A stretch of 8,757 nt of DNA from CBDUXZ01 sp965371325 [NCBI: uncultured bacterium] (GCA_965371325.1 CBDUXZ010000056.1:1-8757); one strand, 5' to 3'; positions 1-6,639 are shown, counted from the stretch's first letter. The notes: a model not told the origin generated them from the letters alone. A program made the numbers and translations.

Positions 1-2235
1 GTCGGTGTATTTCGTGCTCGCGCAGTACTCGAGCGAAACGAACCCTCCCAGACCATTCTCGATGCGAACCAGGAGATCGGGCTTGCCGGCTCGGGTGAAA
101 TCGTTGGCGGGATCGCTGTTCGAGTAGTAGACGCGCCAGGGCGTTTTTGAATTGACCGAGGCGACCCGGTCAAGGAGATGATCTCCGTCCATGTCCAGAA
201 GATCGGCTACGGTGACCTGGCTTTCCACGTCAATGACCGTGGGATGGCCGGCCGCGGCGGAAGGGTTGTTCCATGTCCATGCACTCGACGAGAATTCCAT
301 ACCCGTATTGGGCCAGACGGTGAACGTGCCGGCCTGCTTGTTCGACGTGACCCGATCAACCAGCCCGTCGCCGTTCATGTCCAGAACCGCCACGCGAAGG
401 TTGCCCGAAGCGTCCGCGTCACGAATCTTGGTGCCGTCTCCCTCCGACACCCCATGGGAGGGGTTCGGCCACGCGTAGCCCCCGGGGGTAAACCCCGTGC
501 CGGTCCCGAAGTGCACGGTCCATGCCACGGCGTTGTGGTCCGTGGCAAGAATCCGATCGGGAAGGCCGTCGCCATTGATGTCGAAGACATCCGCCTTCGT
601 CCCGCCGGAATCCCAAATGAGCGCTCCGCTCACCTCGGCCGGAACGGGCCAGAGCAGGGGCGCGGAAGAGAAACCGGAGCCTTCATTGAGATAGACGATC
701 CAGCTCGTGGCGTCGTTTGTCTCTACGCGATCGGGAAGGCCGTCGCCGTTCATGTCGAGAATATCGGCGTAAACCGAGAATCCCTGGCTCCAGACATCCG
801 CTTTACGAATCTTCGCCAAGGCCGTGGCGTCGGGCCAATCAACGCCGGCGTCGAAAGCGGCGCCCGTGTTTCTGAAGAAGCGGAGGTTGAGCTTGTCACC
901 ATTCAATCCCCCCGTTACCCGGTCGAGCTTTCCGTCGCCATCGAGGTCGAGAAGATCAGCGAGCACATCGCCACTACCGGAAAGACGGCGGATCGATCTG
1001 TTCTGCTGGGCATCCCCGGCTGAGGGGTTCGCCCACGGGAGCGGCGTATTGGCGAAGCCCTGCCCATCTCCGCTGTTGGGGTAGACCAGCCACTGCAGAT
1101 CGTTCTGTTTGTCGCGTGTCACCCGGTCCGGAAGTCCGTCGCCGGTAAGATCCAGGACGGCGTAATCGGCGTTACCGATAACGGTTGCCGGCCGAAGAGG
1201 GACGTAGTTGTCAGCTGCCGAGGGATTTATCCATGTTGAATCGGGATTGAATGCGGTAGCGAAGGTTTGATAGACGAAGCGCTGCGGCGGCGCCGGCGTC
1301 AGCCCGTCACGACCGACGAGCTGCACGCTCTCGAGCAGTGAGCGGCCCGACTGGGCGGTGATGTAATTGAGATCATACCGGCGCACGAGGCGCCCGGAGA
1401 GCGTCACGCGTATTTCGGCGAGTCGATGGCCGGCCTTCTGCTCGAAGCCCGCCTGGTAAGAGACGAAGGGGTCAGGCCGCGGAGCGCTCTCGAGGATGAA
1501 ATCAACCGCGCGCTCCGCCATCGACACCTCACCGGGATGGGTCGTGTAACTCACATGGGCGAGATAGGCCGTGCCCGGATCGGCCGTTTTGTCGTACTCA
1601 TAGCTAATCCCGTTGCCGAGCGTGTCGGTCTCGGTGTGCAGGAGCCATGCGAAAATTTGCCCGGGTTCCCTCTCGATTCTGGTGTCGGGCGTGTCGCCGA
1701 ACAGAAGCACCCGCCCGTCGCTTCGCGCTACCTCCCAGTACTCATCGCCCGCTCCGCGATTGAAGCGCGTGATGCGGGCGTAGCTCTCGATCTCCGTCGC
1801 ATAGTTCTGCGCCGAAAGCTCGACCAGCCGATCGTCGCCCAGGACGAAGTCGTCGTGCCCGGATGCATCGAAGTCATCGTTGTAACCCGGCACGCCGAAC
1901 TTCGTGCTCCGCGCAATGGCCGGGACCCCGAGGCTCCATCCGACGCCGACCCAGCCGTTTCCTCTACTAGAGCGGTAGCCGAGCGCAAGGTTGGGCTGCA
2001 TGCCGGCGGTTCCGGGGGGAATCTGAACGGGGATCCCGAAGGAGGCGGATCCCGTGAAGAGATCCGCCTTGAAGGATTCAAGGCCGGCGCTGAGCACGCC
2101 GGAAGGCGACGATGCGCGGCCGCTTGAAAAGGTGTCGCCCAGTGACTGTGCATCAACCGTTGCCCGCGCGGCCCCGAGCGAATGTCCGAGTGAAAACCAG
2201 AAGCAGAGAGCGACAATGACAAGTCGACGTAACAT
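1..2235 (-). CDS. SpvB / Tc-toxin B / RHS-type exported protein, N-terminal 745 residues (3' end outside window)
   Basis: The frame is open without a stop from ATG 2235-2233 to the window edge. Residues 1-25 look like a Sec signal peptide: MLRR, a hydrophobic stretch, then a likely cut after A-R-A. Residues about 30-300 match the SpvB N-terminal domain, including 'GNGWVGVGWSLGVPAIARST' at 92-111. Six VCBS/FG-GAP-type loops follow, centred near residues 362, 430, 494, 552, 619 and 681, about 58-68 residues apart, each of the form D-x-[NDT]-G-D-G-x-x-D-R. Such loops usually bind calcium and form a beta-propeller. The last one, DMDGDHLLD, has lost a glycine. The visible end, 'LLVRIENGLGGFVSLEY', resembles the entry to the TcdB-middle/RHS region. 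In related proteins a shell of RHS repeats and sometimes a toxin domain come next, but here they are unseen. The start is supported by GGGAGG six bases upstream. The family call is strong; a toxin role is inference. Confidence 0.88.
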   Translation of the reverse strand, partial: MLRRLVIVALCFWFSLGHSLGAARATVDAQSLGDTFSSGRASSPSGVLSAGLESFKADLFTGSASFGIPVQIPPGTAGMQPNLALGYRSSRGNGWVGVGWSLGVPAIARSTKFGVPGYNDDFDASGHDDFVLGDDRLVELSAQNYATEIESYARITRFNRGAGDEYWEVARSDGRVLLFGDTPDTRIEREPGQIFAWLLHTETDTLGNGISYEYDKTADPGTAYLAHVSYTTHPGEVSMAERAVDFILESAPRPDPFVSYQAGFEQKAGHRLAEIRVTLSGRLVRRYDLNYITAQSGRSLLESVQLVGRDGLTPAPPQRFVYQTFATAFNPDSTWINPSAADNYVPLRPATVIGNADYAVLDLTGDGLPDRVTRDKQNDLQWLVYPNSGDGQGFANTPLPWANPSAGDAQQNRSIRRLSGSGDVLADLLDLDGDGKLDRVTGGLNGDKLNLRFFRNTGAAFDAGVDWPDATALAKIRKADVWSQGFSVYADILDMNGDGLPDRVETNDATSWIVYLNEGSGFSSAPLLWPVPAEVSGALIWDSGGTKADVFDINGDGLPDRILATDHNAVAWTVHFGTGTGFTPGGYAWPNPSHGVSEGDGTKIRDADASGNLRVAVLDMNGDGLVDRVTSNKQAGTFTVWPNTGMEFSSSAWTWNNPSAAAGHPTVIDVESQVTVADLLDMDGDHLLDRVASVNSKTPWRVYYSNSDPANDFTRAGKPDLLVRIENGLGGFVSLEYCASTKYTD

Positions 2236-2240
2236 GGCGC

Positions 2241-2246
2241 CTCCCG
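2241..2246 (-). promoter_or_regulatory. Shine-Dalgarno sequence of the SpvB-like gene
   Basis: On the minus strand GGGAGG lies five bases before ATG 2235, separated by CGCC and its flanking base. It selects this start over an overlapping open frame in another phase that begins further upstream at 2303. The chosen start is followed directly by a credible signal peptide, which supports it further. No convincing -10/-35 pair is visible upstream. Confidence 0.7.
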
Positions 2247-2424
2247 AAAATAGAGCCAGGTCATCACGGGGGAGCGCGGCCGGGCGGAATGAAGCGTGCG
2301 CACCTGGCACGACCGGGATGGGGGCTGCGCGACATGCGCGCAGGGCCAGGTCGGGACGGGATGCTCACCTGGAAGAGGGATTGGGCAGGTTCCTTCGACG
2401 GGCAGACTCGATGCACGCGCCGTC
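2247..2424. other. Leader region of the SpvB-like gene with a nested inverted repeat
   Basis: I see no gene in this stretch. It contains two nested inverted repeats. The outer arms are ACCTGGC (2302-2308) and GCCAGGT (2345-2351). The inner arms are CTGCGCG (2325-2331) and CGCGCAG (2337-2343), around a five-base loop. The structure lies 67-116 bases upstream of the SpvB-like start codon, so it could fold in the 5' leader of that mRNA. The GC-rich background makes short stems likely by chance, and no T tract marks it as a terminator. Confidence 0.35.
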
Positions 2425-2513
2425 TTCCGAAGAAGGGGACGCTCCCCCTTATCGCCAGTTCATGGGATTGCGCGATAAGGGTCCTGTTAAAGGGGAGCGT
2501 CCCCTTTTCGGAA
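2425..2513. repeat. Palindromic dispersed element, copy 1
   Basis: The outer arms are inverted repeats: TTCCGAAGAAGGGGACGC on the left and the complement of TTCCGAAAAGGGGACGC on the right. Each arm is itself palindromic. The right arm reads AAAGGGGA (2489-2496), GCG, TCCCCTTT (2500-2507), an exact 8-bp hairpin with a 3-nt loop. An internal stem pairs CCCTTATCG (2446-2454) with CGATAAGGG (2473-2481). Copy 2 at 3633-3712 shares the arms and most of the centre in the same orientation. This architecture resembles REP/BIME or MITE-type nonautonomous elements. No transposase is present nearby. The family is not identified. Confidence 0.85.
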
Positions 2514-2745
2514 AGCAAGAACCGTGCCCGCACCCACGCCGGCGCGGAAGGCTTCGGGTTATCCATGCGATCGATCAGGAAGAGGTCATCCAGCGTATGT
2601 TTTTCGGAGGAGCGAGAGGGATGCATGACAGGCGCACCGCGAGCGGGATCTCAAGAAGGGGCGAGAAAGAAGACCGGGCGTCAACGGGAGGGGACGGGAG
2701 GGCCGTCAGGAGAGTCCGACGGTTGCTGGAGGAACGGGGGCTTGC
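2514..2745. other. Spacer downstream of the membrane-protein gene, with a G-quadruplex motif
   Basis: I see no credible gene here. An open frame starting at ATG 2626 on the minus strand lacks a ribosome binding site and runs through the palindromic element, so I do not call it. Its first 32 codons carry a faint resemblance to the N-terminus of S9 peptidases, which is described as a finding. The plus strand is purine-rich from about 2650. At 2686-2702 it carries GGGAGGGGACGGGAGGG, four G-runs with loops of 1, 2 and 1 bases, which fits the canonical quadruplex pattern. The motif lies 44 bases beyond the membrane-protein stop codon, on the strand that is template for that gene. Confidence 0.45.
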
Positions 2746-3549
2746 CTAGTCACACTCCCACCCATCCCGGCTGCGCTCATAGCCACAGGAGACGTAGCTG
2801 GCCGATTCGAAGCTTACCGCAAAGCCCCCCTGCTCCCGCTTCGTATAGACGTACCCCTGCCGCCCGTTCCATCCCTCGGGCACATCTGTCATCGGCGTCT
2901 CGGAGAAGTAATTGGGAACAAGGTCATCGAGGCTGTCCGGAAGGCGCCTGTTCTCACGCTGATAGTGCTTGATCGCGTAGACGACGCCGCGTCCGCGCTG
3001 GAGCGACCGGTCCACTTCCGCATCGCTTTTGATGGTTCCGGTGGAAAGGCTCACGAGCAGAAAAGTGAGGGAGGCCCCCAGATAGGCGATGCGGCGATCC
3101 TGCAGGGTCCAGGCCTCGTCCTTCCGGATAATCGCGTGGCGCACGCACAGATAGAGGATCACCGGTGAGGCCAGCCACAACAGCGAGAGCAGAAGCCCGC
3201 CCGCCGTCGGGAGGTGATGGCGCGTGATATTCCAGAAGAACATGCACGGGACCACGATGAGAACGGCGAAGAGCCCGATTTCGGGGAGGTGGCTGCGCAG
3301 CCTGCCGCTTCGCGAGAGCACGAGCAACAAACCTATGACGAAAAGCAGCCCGAAGATTGTGCTCGCGTGCCAGAGGGCAAGTACCGTACCGACGGACGCG
3401 ATGAACAGCGAGCCCAGGATCTCGACCCAGTCCAGGTTGTGGAGGTAGTAAGAGAGCCCACCTTCGTGGCGGGTGATGTTGAAGGCGATCGTGCCGCCGA
3501 ACAACGTGAGCAGAATCCCGATCCACCAGCGCGCTTCTGCTTTCCTCAT
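2746..3549 (-). CDS. Polytopic membrane protein with C-terminal pseudopilin (T2SSG-like) segment
   Basis: This 267-residue protein has about six hydrophobic segments, near residues 8-26, 42-60, 64-79, 91-108, 117-136 and 154-170, so it should be an inner-membrane protein. The soluble tail (about 180-267) begins 'RGRGVVYAIKHYQRENRRLP' and continues D-S-L-D-D-L-V-P. That pattern recalls the globular part of type II secretion major pseudopilins, where a helix leads into 'YPxSLDDLVP'. The tail carries C255 and C266, which could form a disulfide if it faces the periplasm. F-x-N-I-T-R-H occurs after TM1 (N24) and again after TM4 (N107), suggesting an internally duplicated three-helix unit. GGAAGG lies just upstream of ATG 3549. 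The gene stands alone between two copies of a palindromic element. The function is unknown; no pilus or secretion gene is visible beside it. Confidence 0.8.
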   Translation of the reverse strand: MRKAEARWWIGILLTLFGGTIAFNITRHEGGLSYYLHNLDWVEILGSLFIASVGTVLALWHASTIFGLLFVIGLLLVLSRSGRLRSHLPEIGLFAVLIVVPCMFFWNITRHHLPTAGGLLLSLLWLASPVILYLCVRHAIIRKDEAWTLQDRRIAYLGASLTFLLVSLSTGTIKSDAEVDRSLQRGRGVVYAIKHYQRENRRLPDSLDDLVPNYFSETPMTDVPEGWNGRQGYVYTKREQGGFAVSFESASYVSCGYERSRDGWECD

Positions 3550-3632
3550 CGCAAACCTTCCATCGGTGTTAAAACCCGCGCTAACGCAGCACAGAGAGTT
3601 TATCCGATGCGGCGGATGATCGAAAGCTTGCC

Positions 3633-3712
3633 AAAAAAGGGGACGCCCCCTTTATCGCCAGGCCGCTGGGTTGCTCGATAAGGGTACTGATAAAGGGGAG
3701 CGTCCCCTTTTT
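3633..3712. repeat. Palindromic dispersed element, copy 2
   Basis: The left arm (3633-3656) and right arm (3691-3712) are near-perfect inverted repeats built on AAAAAGGGGACG and CGTCCCCTTTTT, with a C/T difference in the left arm. The right arm is an exact hairpin, AAAGGGGA-GCG-TCCCCTTT (3692-3710), identical to the one in copy 1. Between the arms are TTATCG (3652-3657) and CGATAA (3676-3681), enclosing CCAG-GCCG-CTGG. Copy 1 has CCA-GTTCA-TGG at the same place, so a small central stem is kept although its loop differs. The element lies between the uridylyltransferase-like stop (3718) and the membrane-protein start (3549). Confidence 0.88.
3691..3712 (-). terminator. Possible hairpin terminator after the uridylyltransferase-like gene
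   Basis: The exact hairpin of repeat copy 2 begins five bases after the TGA stop at 3720-3718. On the minus strand it is preceded by A-rich sequence and ends AAAGGGGACGCTCCCCTTTA, with a short T run inside the stem but no long trailing T tract. It could end or protect the upstream transcript, as REP elements do in enterobacteria. A terminator role is inference from position and fold. Confidence 0.3.
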
Positions 3713-3717
3713 ACCGG

Positions 3718-5049
3718 TCAGCGGCTTTCCTTGCTGCGGAGGACGCCCGGCGCGCCCGTGCCGTCGCGGGCGATCCGAAAACCCCCAAGGCCCTCGTGCT
3801 CCTCCAGTGTGGTCAGCCGCGCAAGCATCTCGTCGCGCATCTCGAAGGGACTGACCGGATGGATGTAGATGTCGGTCCCCCCTTCGAAACCGGAAGGAAT
3901 GTTCACGCGCCGGTGAATGAGAACGCGCCACGGAATGCGCGCGTCGCAGTCCCGCGGGGCGTAGATCCACTCTTCGTTGCAGGCGAGCGCACTTCCCTGG
4001 GCCCGGTGGGCCGCGTGAACGAGATCCGACATCCCGCGCATCTCTTCGGACGAGAGCTCCCAGGGACGCAGACGGGCGCTCTTCGAATAGATTCCGAGGG
4101 TGGGATGACGATGTCCGACGTCTACGAGGAGGATGGCGTGTTCGTTCTCTGCAAGGATGAGCTTGTGCGCCGAGGCCTGGCCTATCACCGCATCGTTATA
4201 AATGTCGGGGCGGACCATCGCCAGCGCCGCCTCCCGCTCCAGCAACATCCCCCAGCCGTCGAATCCCACGAGCTGCTTGTGAAGGTGATCGAAAGATGCG
4301 CCGGCGGCGTGAAGCCAGTTCTGAAAGGCCACCACGTACCGGACGTGGGGGTTCTGCGCGTGGAGGTCTTCGATCGCCCGGGCGGTGAAGCGCGTGTAGG
4401 CCGCGTGTTCCGCCTGCGACAGATCGCCGGAGCCGATCGGTGTTGCGCTCTCTTGGCCCCCCTCGGGATGGTGCCGTCGGGCGATGATCAGGTCGTGGCT
4501 CCCGCCGAAAAGCGCCTCGGTGAGCTCCATCCGCTCTCGCACCGCGAGCTGCGCTATCTCCTGTTTCGAACGGCCGGCCATCTCGAGTTTGGCGGCGATA
4601 AGGGCGCGCACGTGATCCAGCCCCGCCTCTTCGGAGAGATAGGCGTCCATGCGCCGCGCATCGTTTACCGAGATCCTGAAGCCGTGGTTCGCAACCCAGT
4701 AGTGGTAGGGAACGACCTCGAAGAGGTTGGCCACGCGGCGAAAGGCCGCCGTGCTCTCATGGAGGGCCGATGCGAGATGACCGGGCTCGGCGCGAAACTC
4801 CCCCCCTACGGGAACAAGGCGCTCCTTCTCCGGGGGTGTGCGCAGGGTGTTGGCCTCGCAAAAATCGCAGGTGTCCTCCAGGGGGCGGCGCGCGACGGAT
4901 TGCTCGGCCCGGGCCGGCGCGTTTGTATTCGGACGGGCGGCGCGGCCCGGAATGAACCACGACGCCACGCCGCTCAGCGGATTCGTCATCCGCACGGTTC
5001 CGTCCTTCAGCACGCGGATAAATTCTTTCGATTTCGTTTCCATCGCCAT
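3718..5049 (-). CDS. Galactose-1-phosphate uridylyltransferase-like protein (DUF4921 / HIT superfamily)
   Basis: This 443-residue cytosolic protein looks like a GalT-family nucleotidyltransferase, probably the DUF4921 branch. The N-terminus 'VLKDGTVRMTNPLSGVASWF' and P-G-R near residues 34-36 are typical of that branch. C61-x-x-C64 (CDFCEAN), followed by T-P-P-E-K, resembles the GalT zinc half-site. 'FQNWLHAAGASFDHLHKQL' at 242-260 aligns with the catalytic N-x-G-x-x-x-G-A-S-x-x-H-x-H-x-Q region of GalT. H255 and H257 are the histidines and H257 is the likely nucleotidylated residue, by analogy. GalT moves UMP between UDP-glucose and a sugar 1-phosphate; the true donor and acceptor here are not known. 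Two in-frame ATGs exist (5049 and 5043). The first has AAGG six bases upstream and is preferred. It follows the glycerate kinase by 63 nt on the same strand. Confidence 0.82.
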   Translation of the reverse strand: MAMETKSKEFIRVLKDGTVRMTNPLSGVASWFIPGRAARPNTNAPARAEQSVARRPLEDTCDFCEANTLRTPPEKERLVPVGGEFRAEPGHLASALHESTAAFRRVANLFEVVPYHYWVANHGFRISVNDARRMDAYLSEEAGLDHVRALIAAKLEMAGRSKQEIAQLAVRERMELTEALFGGSHDLIIARRHHPEGGQESATPIGSGDLSQAEHAAYTRFTARAIEDLHAQNPHVRYVVAFQNWLHAAGASFDHLHKQLVGFDGWGMLLEREAALAMVRPDIYNDAVIGQASAHKLILAENEHAILLVDVGHRHPTLGIYSKSARLRPWELSSEEMRGMSDLVHAAHRAQGSALACNEEWIYAPRDCDARIPWRVLIHRRVNIPSGFEGGTDIYIHPVSPFEMRDEMLARLTTLEEHEGLGGFRIARDGTGAPGVLRSKESR

Positions 5050-5095
5050 CTCTTACCTTAGGATACGCCGCACGCCCGGTCTATCACCCCCACCC

Positions 5096-5107
5096 GGCCG
5101 ATCGGCC
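5096..5107. promoter_or_regulatory. 12-bp perfect palindrome between glycerate kinase and uridylyltransferase-like genes
   Basis: GGCCGATCGGCC is self-complementary and lies five bases beyond the glycerate kinase stop and 46 bases before the next start codon. It could be a protein-binding site or a weak stem, but it has no loop and no T tract, so it is not a classical terminator. The 13-mer CCCGGCCGATCGG that includes most of it recurs at 6692-6704, also just downstream of a stop codon. Confidence 0.35.
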
Positions 5108-5112
5108 CCCTG

Positions 5113-6453
5113 CTACCCAATCAGAACGATATGGAGGGCCATCACGTTTGTCATTGTCGGGCCGGTGATGAGGAGCCCGCCGGCCTGCTCGAAAAAGGAG
5201 TAGCTGTCGTTCTGGTCGAGATACGTGCGCGGATCGAGGTTCATCCGGCGCGCGCGCGCGGCCGTCTCACCCGTCACAATCGCCCCGGCCGCATCCGTGG
5301 GACCGTCCGTTCCGTCGGTCCCCGCGAAAAGGCCGACCACGTTCGTGAGCCCCTCGATTTGCATCGCGAACGCCAGCGCGCACTCGGTGTTCCGCCCCCC
5401 CCTCCCCGCTCCCCGAACCGTCACCGTCGTCTCTCCGCCCCAGACGAGGCAGACGGGCGGCGCGTTGGAGGGCCGGTCTGCCCGCACTTCCCCGGCCTTC
5501 CGCGCATGTCCCGCGGCGGCTTCCCGCGCCTCTCCCTCGAGGGTGCCGGAGACGACGCGCGCGTCATACCCGCGTTCCGCGGCGGCGGCGCGCACGGCCT
5601 CCAGCGCGTCGCTGTTGTTTGCGACGATGACATGATGCACGCCGGCGAGCTCGGGCGCACCCGGCTTGAGCGTCTCCGGATGCTTGCCGGACTCTCCCTC
5701 TCTCAGGTAGTCGCGCGGCCCCGAAGGGAGCTTCTTGTCCGGATCGTACCGCTCCAGAACGGAGAGGGCGTCACTGAAGGTCGTGGAATCCGGCGCGGTG
5801 GGACCCGAAGCAATGACGTCAAGCGGATCACCCACGACATCGGAAACGATGAGGCACAGCGTGCGGGCGGGGGCGGCGGCCCGGGCAAGGCGCCCGCCCT
5901 TGATGCGCGAGAGATGCTTGCGCACCGTGTTGAGTTCGCCGATCGTGGCGCCCGCCCGCAAGAGGTGACCCGTCACCGCGCGCTTCTCTTCGAGCGTAAT
6001 CTGCTCGACGGGAAGCGAGAGGAGGGCCGAGGCGCCGCCGGAGAGGAGGACGACGGCGAGATCGCCCCCTCCGGCCTCCTCTGCCATGCCCAGAACGGCG
6101 GCCGCGGCGGCAGCGCCACGGGCATCGGGCACGGGGTGCCCGGCCTCCCGCACGTCGATCTTTCCCGCGGCCACGCGGTGCCCGTCTTTCACGACAACGA
6201 GGCCCTGATCGATCCGATCCGGGAGGATTGTCCCGAGCGCGGCAGCCATGGCCGCCGCCGCCTTCCCGCCTCCCAGGACAAGCGTGCGCCCTCCCCGCCC
6301 GAGTGCGTAGCGCTCGCCGTCGGTCTCCAGCGTATCACCATCCAGACGCAGGCTCCGCCGCAGGGCTTCCCCCGCATCGACGGCGCCAAGCCCGGCGTCG
6401 AGCAGCGCTCTTGCGTCGGCAACCAGTCCTTCGAAAGTCGAGAACGGCATCAT
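5113..6453 (-). CDS. Glycerate 2-kinase (class II glycerate kinase, DUF4147/MOFRL family)
   Basis: This enzyme phosphorylates D-glycerate with ATP to 2-phosphoglycerate, which enters lower glycolysis. At 446 residues it has the family's normal length. The N-terminal DUF4147 domain has GGGK64, 'GHPVPDARG' (105-113), the nucleotide-loop-like SGGASALL (138-145), 'NTVRKHLSRIKGGRLA' (175-190) and the 'SDVVGDPLDVIASGPTAPDS' block. The C-terminal MOFRL domain has GRGGR354N, 'AGTDGTDGPTDAAGA' (377-391) and the ending 'NDSYSFFEQAGGLLITGPT'. K64 and R354 sit where the catalytic lysine and arginine of the family are expected. Near the C-terminus the usual GPT-G-TNV-x-D reads GPT-M-TNVMA, a mild departure. 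Two adjacent ATGs (6453 and 6450) begin the frame. AGAGG (6454-6458) touches the first, so the second may be the one used. Its product and the neighbouring aldolase suggest sugar-acid or hexose-phosphate breakdown. Confidence 0.95.
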   Translation of the reverse strand: MMPFSTFEGLVADARALLDAGLGAVDAGEALRRSLRLDGDTLETDGERYALGRGGRTLVLGGGKAAAAMAAALGTILPDRIDQGLVVVKDGHRVAAGKIDVREAGHPVPDARGAAAAAAVLGMAEEAGGGDLAVVLLSGGASALLSLPVEQITLEEKRAVTGHLLRAGATIGELNTVRKHLSRIKGGRLARAAAPARTLCLIVSDVVGDPLDVIASGPTAPDSTTFSDALSVLERYDPDKKLPSGPRDYLREGESGKHPETLKPGAPELAGVHHVIVANNSDALEAVRAAAAERGYDARVVSGTLEGEAREAAAGHARKAGEVRADRPSNAPPVCLVWGGETTVTVRGAGRGGRNTECALAFAMQIEGLTNVVGLFAGTDGTDGPTDAAGAIVTGETAARARRMNLDPRTYLDQNDSYSFFEQAGGLLITGPTMTNVMALHIVLIG

Positions 6454-6464
6454 CCTCTTTTGTC

Positions 6465-6639
6465 ATTGGGGGCTGACCACAAACGTCCCAGGGGCCTTGG
6501 CCCTTCTGCATCCAATCGGGGGCGCGGCCCTTCCGCGCGCAGGTGGAGGTCCCCGCGCATCAGGCGCAAAACGGCGGCGCCGAGCACGGAAGGGCCGCAG
6601 GTCCGAATTCATGACTTATTGGTGCCTGACCCCAAACGT
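6465..6639. repeat. Degenerate direct repeat with internal inverted repeat in the aldolase/glycerate-kinase spacer
   Basis: Two 22-nt segments, 6465-6486 and 6618-6639, agree at 19 positions and begin ATTGG and end CAAACGT. The second contains GGTGCCTGACCCC, a core I associate with the dispersed repeats found near REP-associated (IS200-like) transposases; that association is from memory. Between them an exact 12-bp inverted repeat pairs GCGGCCCTTCCG (6524-6535) with CGGAAGGGCCGC (6587-6598). TGACTTAT occurs twice around the second copy (6612-6619 and 6640-6647). No transposase remnant is visible, and I see no gene in this spacer. Confidence 0.6.

Noticed and set aside
178-1023. 281-codon plus-strand frame with recurring 'VAVHVEN/VQN' segments that look like a repeat protein
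   Set aside because: The periodicity is the mirror image of the D-x-N-G-D-G-x-x-D loops encoded on the minus strand, so it explains itself as a shadow of the SpvB-like gene.
2264-2626. 120-codon minus-strand frame in the spacer
   Set aside because: It has no Shine-Dalgarno sequence and half of it is translation of the palindromic element, so it is not called as a gene. A short possible S9-like remnant inside it is reported separately.
3796-5061. 421-codon open frame on the plus strand
   Set aside because: It is antisense to the uridylyltransferase-like gene and has no family resemblance.
5248-5260. Alternating GC tract that could form Z-DNA
   Set aside because: It lies inside the glycerate kinase, encodes part of an Ala/Arg stretch and is explained by codon use in GC-rich DNA.
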